Made by a program: the position numbers and the translations under genes. From the NCBI GenBank assembly GCA_010909725.1, contig JAACMV010000019.1, positions 682,001 to 746,000 of the forward strand: a stretch of 64,000 nt of DNA, read 5' to 3'. The notes beneath the pieces are model-generated. The model worked only from the letters and a program-made list of their open reading frames with translations, ran no database searches and was not told the DNA's origin. The DNA is from Picochlorum sp. 'celeri'. Lineage: Eukaryota; Chlorophyta; Trebouxiophyceae. This document shows positions 34,079 through 43,342 of the stretch, in pieces. Positions within the stretch are counted from its first letter, which is position 1; every line of letters starts with the position of its first letter.

Positions 34079-35104
34079 CTAGTACAAGAAAGGTATCAAA
34101 GCCTTGCGAGTCGCAGGATAGGTCTTGAAGTGCTCCTTGTACCACGCATGTGTCATCTTGGCCGCAAGAATCAAATTCACCACCACCCATAGACATGGAT
34201 ACCATCCTGAAAGGGTACCCTCTGTCCCTGTCAGTGCAAGCCCAACATACAGCACAATTTCTCCAAAGTAGTGTGGACATGAGACAAACTGAAATAAACC
34301 TCCACGTGGTATCACATATCGACGTGTATTTTTATTCTTTCCCAACGTCGACAGAATATAATGCGAGTGCGATTGAACAAGCTGCCCTAGAAGGCATATA
34401 ACAACACCCTGCATGACAGACATGTTATGAATACATTCACATCATGTACAGTCCGACATCATCATCCCTATGCAATCATCCATGGTTGAACAAACACATG
34501 CATAAACATCGTACCATGATCTCTCGCACGACAGAAGAATGCCGACAGGCTTGGTGTGCATACAGTGGATATGCATAGGTCATGGGCACCATGATGTAAT
34601 AACTCAACCCAAACACATACGCAAGCACATGCATACGCGCATCCTTTGGATACTTCATGATATACACGGTCTCTATCAAACGTCTGACGACGTGCACCTG
34701 GAACAATATTAGCGTACTGAAACACAGCAACGAGGAGAAATAGGCTGGTGTGGTTTTCTGCATCAACAAGAACAACACAACCGCATTCCACACAGACCCA
34801 ACAATATAAAAGTGCGAAAACCATTTCTGAGGCACAAAAGCATCACTCAAGACCCCTAGAGCCTGCGATGGGGCCTTATCTGTCAATTTTCCTCGGCACG
34901 CTGAAAGGATGACTGCATTCCTACACACAATGTCGCATGGAATGCGATGATTAGAAATGCTCTGAACAATCTCATACCAATTTTATATGCTCTTAAGACT
35001 CACCGAAACCAATCAATGCCCCAAATCGGCAACACAGCAAGACTTGCAGCTGAAATTGACAACCACCAGTACAGGTGAATGCCAACGTCGATAACAGTCT
35101 CCAT
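34079..35104 (-). CDS. polyprenol reductase (SRD5A3/DFG10-like)
   Basis: Exons (minus) 35004-35104, 34515-34920 and 34079-34408 (donors GTGAGT and GTACGA) give 278 residues with about six hydrophobic spans. The last exon carries the steroid 5-alpha-reductase domain signature: QSHSHYILSTLG, RGGLFQFVSCPHYFGEIVLY and a C-terminus YKEHFKTYPATRKALIPFLY, closest in layout to SRD5A3 and plant polyprenol reductases. The middle exon has RRLIETVYI and ARMHVLAYVFGLSYYIMVP, also family-like. The enzyme works in the ER membrane and reduces the alpha-isoprene unit of polyprenol to dolichol, needed for N-glycosylation and GPI synthesis. MPDU1 and PIG-P in this window act on the same dolichol-linked sugars. 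Confidence 0.85.
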
Positions 35105-35596
35105 GGATCTGATCGCACTGCTATCACATTATTATTGTGTAAATAATGTTTTTTTGTGACCATCGCATGCCATTGCGAGATCCTTGGTAGCAGACTGAGG
35201 GATTCGCCATGAAGCCATTGACTGCTGCTCAGGCCATCTTCCTTGGCAAGCAAGATGCAACCATTTTCTCTTCTTCTTCTTCTCGTCTCTTCTCTTCTAT
35301 AGGGATCTGTGTTCTTGTAGATCAATAGATAGAAGAGTAGTTGACTGGTAACAGCATGTGTAGACGCTGATTGCCAGTTGTTAAGGGACGTTTTCTTCCT
35401 TCAGTTTGCCACAAAAAAAAAAGACTCTGAGAATTCTTCAAAGGCGCTGCAAACCCACATGAGCTACATTCACCCCTGTATGCAATTGACGCTGCATTTC
35501 AAATCCTCAGTTATACTGTCAATATTGATGCAATATTTTATATGAATGCATGCCATTCTGTTCATTTTCTGAGCTTTTTTCGGTTTGTAGGACCTT
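35105..35596. promoter_or_regulatory. divergent upstream region of polyprenol reductase and MRS2-like genes
   Basis: 492 bases between divergent starts. A CTT/TCT-rich tract (35265-35300) and an A-run (35414-35423) are present. GGTTTGTAG just before the MRS2 ATG could be a 5' UTR intron acceptor. Confidence 0.35.
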
Positions 35597-37237
35597 ATGA
35601 GTGGCGACCCTACGGAACCTTTTCTTTCTGATATTGACGATGAGGGGCAGTCTCATGATGGTTCAAATACCCGTAGAAGGCGATATGGAGAGAGGTTTGC
35701 CCCTCCTTCGGTCATGGTGAGCGATGCCTTGTTTTCGGGTGAAGAAGCACGAGAGGTAGGGCAACGAGACCAGGGCAGCAGTCCTGTCACGGCATCGAAA
35801 AGGCAGCTTCATAGGCTGCGGAGGTCAAAGAGAAAGTCGAGTACAGTAGCTCCACGGGCACGGTGGGTTGAAAACGTCATGCTGTATGAACATACATGTG
35901 TGTTTTGGTTCATCTTGAGAGCATCTGTGTGCAGGAGGTTGGGATGGATTTGCTTGGATTCTGATGGAAGGAGGACGTATATGAATGCTGATAAGCGAGC
36001 TCTTATCGGTAAATTAAATCTTTCTATTCCCATTCGTGATATGCGATTGCTGGATCATAATTTGGGGAGTTGTGATTCCATTATTTTGGTGAGAGAGAAT
36101 GCAATTATTGCATCGTTGGAGCATGTGCGGGTCATCATCATGTGTGATAGGGTGATTCTTCCGCGGAATGAGATAGAGGGTAATCCTTTAACGGCGAGGT
36201 TTTTGGACTTGCTGGAGGAGGCTATTCATGAATGGTTGGATCACAAGGCTCGGGTTGCAGATCAGCTGGCACAGTCATCTCCTGAACGGGGAAATCAGGT
36301 GTTCCAGGTTGATGATTCATCGAGTCCAGAGCATCATGATGAAACGCTTTCGATGAGTGAAGATGTTCAACAAGAGTTTCAGCCGCTGCCCTTTGAGTTG
36401 ATTGTGCTAGAAGCAGCATTAAAGGAGGTGATATCCTCAATTTCTCTGCAGGCTTCTGACATTGAAGGCGTCATTATGCCAGCCATGGATGCGGTCGTAA
36501 AAGCAGTGAATCCGTCGAATTTGGAGCGAGTGCGAAAAGTTAAAACTCGGTTGCAGCGGACCACGGTGCGGTGTGAAGCTGTACGGGATGAATTGGAAAG
36601 GTTTTTACAGGATGATGAAGATATGGACAAGATGTGCTTGACAAGGAGAAAGGAAATTGAGGAGGAAGCGATACGAGTCACATCGCAACCAGATGTGGGT
36701 GCATTGAATGATGCAGGTGATGGTCTGCACCCTGCCATGAGTAGGAGTATGATATCATCCAGCCTGCGTCGGCCCTTTCTTGCACGCTCTAGCATGTCAC
36801 CACACCCATCTGTTGCTGCTCAAGCGCAGGGTGGTATTTCTAGTAGCCTTGCTCAAGAGGAGGATGCAGAGGCTGATGCTGAAGCGCATCTTGAGGTGGA
36901 AAATCTGCTGGAAAGTTATTTTATGCAAGTGGATGCCATGTATGACAAGCTCGTATCTGTTGGAGAGTACATCAAGGATACAGAGGAATACATCAATATT
37001 GAATTGGATTCTTCTAGAAATAGGTTGATCCGTATGGACATTATCCTCTCCGTTGCAACGTTTGCAATCATGCCGTTCAATTTGGTTGCAGGCATTTTGG
37101 GAGAGAACCTCATCATTCCAGAACAAATAACCAGCAGTGTATCACAATTTTTTGGCGTGAATATTTTTGCTGCAGTATGCTGTCTGCTAACATTCTACGG
37201 AATCATGCTGTATATGAAGCTGACGAAATTGATATAG
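35597..37237 (+). CDS. MRS2/CorA-type magnesium transporter with altered GMN motif
   Basis: A 546-residue single-exon frame. An N-terminal acidic/basic tail leads into the MRS2 core: RDMRLLDHNLGSCDSIILVR and AIIASLEHVRVIIMCDRVIL, then PFELIVLEAALKEVISSI and a long helical stalk, then RNRLIRMDIILSVATFAIMP leading to the first membrane span and a second span at the end. In MRS2 proteins the loop after the first span is Gly-Met-Asn and forms the Mg2+ entry. Here it reads GILGENL, so Met is Glu. The family works in mitochondria, plastids or vacuole; no clear targeting peptide is seen. It is about 100 residues longer than typical plant MRS2. Confidence 0.85.
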   Translation: MSGDPTEPFLSDIDDEGQSHDGSNTRRRRYGERFAPPSVMVSDALFSGEEAREVGQRDQGSSPVTASKRQLHRLRRSKRKSSTVAPRARWVENVMLYEHTCVFWFILRASVCRRLGWICLDSDGRRTYMNADKRALIGKLNLSIPIRDMRLLDHNLGSCDSIILVRENAIIASLEHVRVIIMCDRVILPRNEIEGNPLTARFLDLLEEAIHEWLDHKARVADQLAQSSPERGNQVFQVDDSSSPEHHDETLSMSEDVQQEFQPLPFELIVLEAALKEVISSISLQASDIEGVIMPAMDAVVKAVNPSNLERVRKVKTRLQRTTVRCEAVRDELERFLQDDEDMDKMCLTRRKEIEEEAIRVTSQPDVGALNDAGDGLHPAMSRSMISSSLRRPFLARSSMSPHPSVAAQAQGGISSSLAQEEDAEADAEAHLEVENLLESYFMQVDAMYDKLVSVGEYIKDTEEYINIELDSSRNRLIRMDIILSVATFAIMPFNLVAGILGENLIIPEQITSSVSQFFGVNIFAAVCCLLTFYGIMLYMKLTKLI

Positions 37238-37271
37238 AATAATAATGGTGTTGATGAGGTAAGAAGACAAA

Positions 37272-38818
37272 TCACCTGGTTTGTTGTTTTGGACGGATGG
37301 CAGATATGCCCGTGATCCCTCGTCCAACGACTAATGAATTCACTTCATAGGTCCCTTCGTATGAGTAATATGCTTCGCAATCACAGAATGCTTTGGCCAC
37401 CAAAAAGTCTGATAGGATCCCGTTCCCTCCAAGAATTTCTCGACCCAAGCTCACAACCTCCCTTCCCTGACGTGTGGTCCAGGCTTTTACGAGAGACGCT
37501 TGTTCATGTGTCATCACACCCTTTTCAGCAAGCTGTGTCACCCTCCACGCCATAAGCCACATGGCAGATGTTGTCGACAAGATCCGCTGCATCTTTTCCT
37601 GAATCAACTGAAATGCTGCTATTGGGGTTTCAAACTGAGATCTCTGTTTTGTATACCGAACACACCTGCAGAAAAAAATGTTTTGAGCATAATAATATTT
37701 CGTAATTCACTGAAAATGCAATGTGCATGCCTAAGATGCATCACGTACATGTCATACACACCCACTGCCAGGCCAACTGGCTGCCATGCAACCATGATTC
37801 TGCTCACTGCTAAAACCTACACAGAATCACACACACACCGCCATCGTTTCAAAATATATGCGAGAGTGTTTGGTATATAGTGTCAAGGGACCGACCCGTG
37901 TAGAATTCATACCTTGTTGACATCCTTGAAGGAATTCAAACCAGACAAACGATCACTCTCTGGAACAAAAGCATCAGTGAGCTCGATATCAGCATTTTGA
38001 ACACATCGAAGGGCAATTTTATTCTCAATCTTGGTCGTCTTGAGACCTGGATTTCCCCTTCTCACCAGAAAGGCATTGATATCCTTTGTATCTTCATTAC
38101 GGGCAAAGACAACAACAATATCAGCAAATGTTCCATTTCCGATCCATCGCTTCCTTCCATTCAAAACCCATCCACCAGACACTTTTCTTGCAGTTGATAA
38201 GAGATGAGACGCATCACTACCATGCGAAGGCTCTGTCAACGCCCAGCAGCCCACTTTTGCAAATGTTGCCATATCCGGCAATAACTCCCTCTTCTGCTCT
38301 TCGGAACCCAGCATCCCAATGGTCAATGCCGCTAGGAATGAATGCACCAAGAAAAATGTACTCATGCTTCCATCCACCCGAGCAAGCTCCACAACAGCCA
38401 TGGCACAGCTCAAAAGGCTCAATCCTTGGCAGCCATACTCTCTTGGTAAACAGCCTCCACCAATCCCAAGTTCTGCAAATTTACCAAGCAGTGGAAACGG
38501 AAACTCAGCCTTTTCCCAGTAGTCAGATATCACAGGAGCCACGTGCTCCTCTGAAAACCTCCTCACACGAGCAATAATCTCCTTCTCTTCCCTGCCGAGC
38601 AAGGATTCGTAATCTAACGCGTTGCTTGCTGATGTGGGAAACTTTTTCATCGAATCAGCGAATGAGAATTCTGGAGTTCGGAATAATGGCATGGACGATG
38701 TTGTATTCTGATGAAATTGGTCGCTTTCGGAGTTTTGCTCCCTTGAACTCGAATCGACACGTATGTGTCGATCGAGCACCGCAACTCTTCTGGTGTTTTT
38801 TTTACCCTCCATTGCCAT
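37272..38818 (-). CDS. ACX4: peroxisomal acyl-CoA oxidase, ACX4 type
   Basis: Exons (minus) 37913-38818, 37749-37816 and 37272-37665 join (donors GTATGA and GTACGT) to 455 residues. Strong match in layout to plant ACX4: YWEKAEFPFPLLGKF, CWALTEPSHGSDAS, KRWIGNGTFADIVVVFARN, NSFKDVNKVLAVSRIMVAWQ and REILGGNGILSDFLVAKAFC, with catalytic Glu in YEGTYEVN. ACX4 oxidises short-chain acyl-CoA in peroxisomal beta-oxidation, passing electrons to oxygen. The C-terminus (PKQQTR) is not a PTS1 signal. Instead residues 11-19, RVAVLDRHI, fit the PTS2 consensus (R-[LIV]-x5-[HQ]-[LIAF]). ACX4 belongs to the acyl-CoA dehydrogenase-like fold, and a mitochondrial dehydrogenase is the alternative, but similarity to ACX4 is much closer. 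Confidence 0.9.
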
Positions 38819-39173
38819 TAAATTGATTTAAAATTGATACCTGATCTAATCTATGCAAGGGTTTTGTATGTCACGATTGCCATTTGCCACATTTACTACT
38901 TGCACTAGGCTAGTGTTCTGCAGACTAGATGAATATGAAATCAGTCAATGACTTGCAATTTTGCAATTGATAGTGATACTTCTTGTATTCTCAAGTCACT
39001 TCTACACATGAATAACTTTACAAACAGATATATAAGCAATATGAACAACGAAATGTATATATATGTACAGGAATACTTTGTCATGTTTGTATCAGAGACA
39101 AGGATGTGTGTGCCACAGCAACCATCTATGGTATATCACAAAGGCACAAGATCTTTGCCGACATTAATAGTTA
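38819..39173. other. spacer upstream of ACX4
   Basis: 355 bases between the ACX4 start and the end of the next minus-strand gene. AT rich, no gene or RNA recognised. Confidence 0.3.
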
Positions 39174-40154
39174 CTATCCTACATGCCGATGCTTGGAATT
39201 TATAATTGTCCGAATCTTCAGAATGGCCAAATTCCACATCTGGCTCTTCCTGAACCAGTTGACATGCCTCAGGTATGCCACAATCAGGGTAACCACAAAC
39301 ATCACCTTGAGCACAATGGTTTGCATTGTGCTCCCGTCATGGTCCATTGCGTTTCCAACTGGATTCGTGGTGAAGGAAAAATCGTCATCGTCTAAATCAA
39401 AAATGAGGGGATCGTACTCTATGCCATCCTCAGCAAAGCTCAGGCATCGTTCAACTTGTGCTGAAGTCCATTTTGGGAATGTACTGCACCTCTGCTTTAA
39501 TTCTGGGATGATTTTAGTATCCAAGATGTGTTGGAAATTCAGTTCTTCTTCTTCCTCTTCCTTTTTCTTCTTCTCTTCTTCCTCCTTTTTTCGGCGCTCC
39601 TCCTCTTCTCTCTTTTTCTTCTCCTCTTCTTCCTTCTGTCGGCGCTCCTCCTCTTCCTTTTTTTCCTTCTCCTCTTCCTCCCTCTTTTGTCTTTCCTCCT
39701 CTTCTTTCTTGTGGCGCTCTTCCTCTCCCAGTCGTCTTTGTAGTTCCTCCTCTACTCTTCTATTAATCTCCTCCTCTAGTCTTCTTTTTAATTCCTCCTG
39801 TCTTTTTCTTCTTGCTTCCACTTCCATATCCCTTTTCCGCCGCGCTTCCAGTTCCTGTTTATGCTTTTCTTCAACCTCTCTCATATGCCTCTCTTCCATC
39901 TCTCGATGCGCCTTTTCCGCCTCCTGTGCACGAAGTGCTTGCTCGATTTCTTGCCTTAGTTCTTCATCTTCGTCCATCTTCTTCTGCCTCGCTTCGAAAT
40001 CAGCCTGCTGCTGCAATACCCGTGTTGTTGTATCGGATATTTCAGTAACAGAAGCATTTGCTGACGTCAGTGAAGAATCATCAACCCCTATGACGGGTAT
40101 CGCGCTAGATGCCCAGAACAAGACACTTGTCAGGAGCAGTAGCCACCTCACCAT
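39174..40154 (-). CDS. secretory-pathway protein with long ER/K single alpha helix and membrane anchor
   Basis: A 326-residue frame from ATG 40154. Residues 1-20 (MVRWLLLLTSVLFWASSAIP) are a signal peptide. Residues about 50-205 are an uninterrupted run of Glu, Lys and Arg with Gln, of the i to i+4 pattern typical of stable single alpha helices (EERQKREEEEKEKKEEEERR). A short Cys-containing region follows (QRCSTFPKWTSAQVERCLSF), then an acidic patch and a membrane span (TIVLKVMFVVTLIVAYL) with a basic tail. This would be a type I membrane protein with a rigid lumenal or extracellular stalk of about 23 nm if fully helical at 0.15 nm per residue. I do not recognise the family. The opposite-strand frame rich in Ser and Phe is its shadow. 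Confidence 0.7.
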   Translation of the reverse strand: MVRWLLLLTSVLFWASSAIPVIGVDDSSLTSANASVTEISDTTTRVLQQQADFEARQKKMDEDEELRQEIEQALRAQEAEKAHREMEERHMREVEEKHKQELEARRKRDMEVEARRKRQEELKRRLEEEINRRVEEELQRRLGEEERHKKEEEERQKREEEEKEKKEEEERRQKEEEEKKKREEEERRKKEEEEKKKKEEEEEELNFQHILDTKIIPELKQRCSTFPKWTSAQVERCLSFAEDGIEYDPLIFDLDDDDFSFTTNPVGNAMDHDGSTMQTIVLKVMFVVTLIVAYLRHVNWFRKSQMWNLAILKIRTIINSKHRHVG

Positions 40155-41085
40155 TCCACCTCAAACTTTGGCTGCATCTATTCCTATCAATATAAAAGTA
40201 TTATTGTAGTAAAAAAACTGTACCCTGAGAAGTAGTAACCGTGTATAATTCCTGCTCGACCTACAGAGAGTTCAAAAGATAGCCCCGTGTTGTACGTCAC
40301 GTGTGCCTCGATTCACATGCGCATTGAACACAAGATTATATCTTTTGTACGCTATCAAAATTCATTTAAAAAATCCACTGAACTTTTTGGACACAAGGCG
40401 TGCAAAGATTCCATGACAAGGGATCTCAGCATTGTTGGCGCTTACGCCCCCTCTCTCCTAGGGCCACGATCCATGATGATGACGTACACCAGCTGGTTGC
40501 CTGCAGGCAAGCTTTAGCAGTAGTCTCTTACGCTGGACTTTGCTCTCGAAGGCTCTCTTGAGACACACATCTGTATAATAATCATTTCTTCGTGATGGCC
40601 AACCATGAGAGGCGCATCTGGAAGATCTAGTAGTAGCAGTTCTCTTCCATGTTTGTTGCTTGTCTCCAGATGATTTCCAAACAGATACGAAAGGCTGCAC
40701 ATTGCCAAAGATCTGGGAATGCACATTGACACACGCGTGTATTCTCACCCCATCAAGAAAATGCAGCAACGATGCGATGTGAAAAGAAATCTGCAACTTT
40801 GAAGAAGAAGGCAAACACAAACTTAGGGTGAGTGAGTGAGTGAGTATGGGTTCCCATCTAGCAAGGAATCTGACTGCCAATTAGTGCATCAAACGCCAAA
40901 GCAACCATTCTCATGGAGCATAGACATCTAGATGTGGTCCAGTATATGCTGATCAGACAGATCGGACAGATTCTTTCGATGCAAACGAGGGAGGCAGTCA
41001 GTCAATGCCTCTTCTTGTCCTACGAATAGTCGTCCAACAACACCAGCGTCCTTGATGCAATTATAGTGCGAAAATATATATCACC
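40155..41085. other. long spacer, no confident gene
   Basis: 931 bases between divergent genes. A 140-codon minus-strand frame (40458-40880) and a shorter minus-strand frame reading VGRLFVGQEEALTDCLPRLH (about 41035-40930) exist, but neither resembles a family or has good splice partners. A (GAGT)5 repeat lies at 40829-40848. One small unrecognised gene on the minus strand cannot be excluded. Confidence 0.3.
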
Positions 41086-42069
41086 ATGGTGGAAATAAGA
41101 ATAATTACACTGCTGTCTATAGCATTACAGCACGTATTGCGAGGACATGTGCCTCCAACTGATCTCGTCAAGAGCATAATCAGCGAGGTACGCACGTCTG
41201 ATCGATATGGACACGTTCCGTCAGTACAGTGCCATTAAATCATCACTTATGTATCTATAGGGGCTTGGATTAGGGATTGTGGCAGGATCATGCCTTGTCA
41301 AAGTGCCTCAAATTGTCAAACTTGTTTCTTCAAGCAGTGCTCAAGGACTCAATCCAACCTCGTTTGAAATAGAAACATTCTGTGCAACAGTGGCGGCAAC
41401 ATACGGTTTTGTTCACAAGCTTTCTTTCAATGCATTCGGAGAGAGTGTGGTACGTTGTGTGTAGTATATATATGTGATGGGCAGCGACCTGGTGTTGTTC
41501 AAAACGGTTGACTGACGTACAGTCACACATGTTTCGAGATGTCATCGCCATCATATTTCTGTAGGCTATTGGGCTGCAAAACATTGCACTATTATTCCTC
41601 ATCTATAAATATCAAAAGAGGTCACTCGGTAGAAGGGTGGTTGTTCTCGTAGGCCTCATGACCTGGCTTGCTGCTGCACAGGGAGGTCATCTCACAGCAG
41701 AACTGCTCAACAAGCTCTTTGACCTCAACTCCATCATCTTGTTGGTATCAAGGATACCACAGATTACTCAGAATTATAGATCAAAGAGTACAGGGCAGTT
41801 GAGTTTCATCACCTACTTGATGAACTTTTTGGGAACCATGGCACGAGTGTTCACCACACTTCAGGAACAGGGTGGGGCAGCCATGCTTCGCGGTGTCATC
41901 ATGTGTACGTGATTTTTTTTATTGTTGTGGTTTGAGTCATATAGAATAGAGTCGGTCCTGGTACTAACACACATGATTCCTTGCTTCCTTGTATGCAGCC
42001 ATGGTGATGAATGGCATTGTTGTCATGCAAATCATCATGTACAAGAATCCAAAGAAGAAAACACAGTGA
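41086..42069 (+). CDS. MPDU1: MPDU1-like mannose-P-dolichol utilization protein (PQ-loop)
   Basis: Four exons, 41086-41187, 41261-41449, 41565-41904 and 41999-42069 (donors GTACGC, GTACGT, GTACGT), give 233 residues. It has two PQ-loop repeats: GIVAGSCLVKVPQIVKLVSS followed by AQGLNPTSFEIE, and SRIPQITQNYRSKSTGQLSF, with about seven hydrophobic spans and a Lys-rich C-terminus (KNPKKKTQ) that could retain it in the ER. FLGTMARVFTTLQEQG is also typical of MPDU1. MPDU1 is needed for use of dolichol-phosphate mannose and glucose in the ER lumen. All three introns keep frame, and the joined sequence follows the family end to end. Confidence 0.9.
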
Positions 42070-42127
42070 TACGTCATTACACTAGATTTATATATACTTC
42101 AAAACATGCATACAAGAGAGACCCTGA

Positions 42128-42987
42128 TCAGCAACAGCTTGACTTTTGGTCTGCAATAGACTTGCCTTCCCCTGGCCGAATTGTACTTCCTGGCGCATTT
42201 GCCAATGCAGGCTCCTTTGCCATCCTGTTTTTAATCTCCCCAGCCATGGTCATAAAAGCCTCTTCGACATTCGTCGCATTCTTCGCAGACGTCTCGATAT
42301 ACGGAATTCCAATCTCCTCGGCAAATGCCTTTGCAGTCGCCTGATCAACAACCCTCTTATCCTCCAAATCACACTTGTTTCCCACCAACAACTTGTTCAC
42401 ATTTTCATTCGCATATCTATCAATCTCATTCAGCCACTGCTTCACATTATTAAAACTCTCCTGGTCAGTCACATCAAACGTGACAATAATGCCATGTGCC
42501 CCTCTGTAATAACTGGACGTGATGGTTCTAAATCGCTCCTGCCCAGCTGTATCCCAGATCTGCAATTTGATCACTTTAGAGTCCAATTCTACAGTGCGAA
42601 TCTTGAAATCCACCCCTATCGTTGAAATGTAACTCTCTGTGTAGGTGTCATCTGCAAACCGAAGCAGCAAACACGACTTCCCTACCCCTGAATCCCCAAT
42701 AAGTAACAGCTGCACAATCATTTAATTGTCATAGTACGTGCCATGGTAATAAAAACCCCACACATCCGCCCTTGCGGTCGGATCAGAATCCCAAACACAA
42801 ACAGTCGAGTGAAACACGTTTCATTCCTACTCTCTGCCCACACTATACCCCCATATGGTACACTTGGTTGCAAATACGGATTCTAAATTAAGATTCCTTG
42901 CCCTGCCAAGGCATGGAGAGGCTGACAGTAACACCAACGACAATGATCACGCACCTTGAACAGATAATCATACTCTGGGTTTGACAT
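42128..42987 (-). CDS. RAB1: Rab1/Ypt1 small GTPase
   Basis: Exons (minus) 42955-42987 and 42128-42709 (245-bp intron, GTGCGT..GTGCAG, phase 0) give 204 residues. The first exon encodes only [11 protein letters not shown], the usual Rab1 N-terminus. G motifs: [17 protein letters not shown], effector [31 protein letters not shown] and ETSAKN; the C-terminus SSCC is doubly prenylated. Rab1 controls ER to Golgi traffic. It is convergent with MPDU1 (58 bases apart) and divergent from Sec24, which acts in the same traffic step; co-regulation is only a guess. Confidence 0.97.
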
Positions 42988-43342
42988 TCTGTTGATTTCT
43001 TTACAGAGAAAACAATAGATGCATATACTATGAAATTTGTATGGAACAGAGTGATGGTTCCAAGACTGTATGAGGCGATTTCACCGACCGCGGGGAAATG
43101 TCCGTAAATAGATATATTATGGGACGCTGGTCTTACATCTCATGAGCATGGATGCCTCCTGATTGAGTACATTTATTTGGTTCGTATTGCTCTTGTAGTA
43201 CAGAGCACCCGAGTCTGGACCTGGTATGCTTGCAGAATTCTGCGTACCAACGGACTCTGCGGTAGTTGATTTCATTGTTCGTTGACTCGTTGACACGCGA
43301 ACTCGTTTTACGGCGTGGTTCATCGGTTTTTCTTATGTTTGA
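42988..43342. promoter_or_regulatory. divergent upstream region of RAB1 and SEC24
   Basis: 355 bases between divergent starts of two ER-to-Golgi genes. No TATA box or clear repeat recognised. The upstream 43130-43330 part could hold 5' UTR of SEC24. Confidence 0.35.

Noticed and set aside
39106..40209. Plus-strand 367-codon Ser/Phe-rich frame
   Set aside because: Antisense shadow of the Glu/Lys-rich single helix gene; codon complement explains the composition.
40458..40880. 140-codon minus-strand frame as a gene
   Set aside because: No family resemblance, no good start context, Ser/Arg/His-rich mixed composition; left as unresolved spacer.
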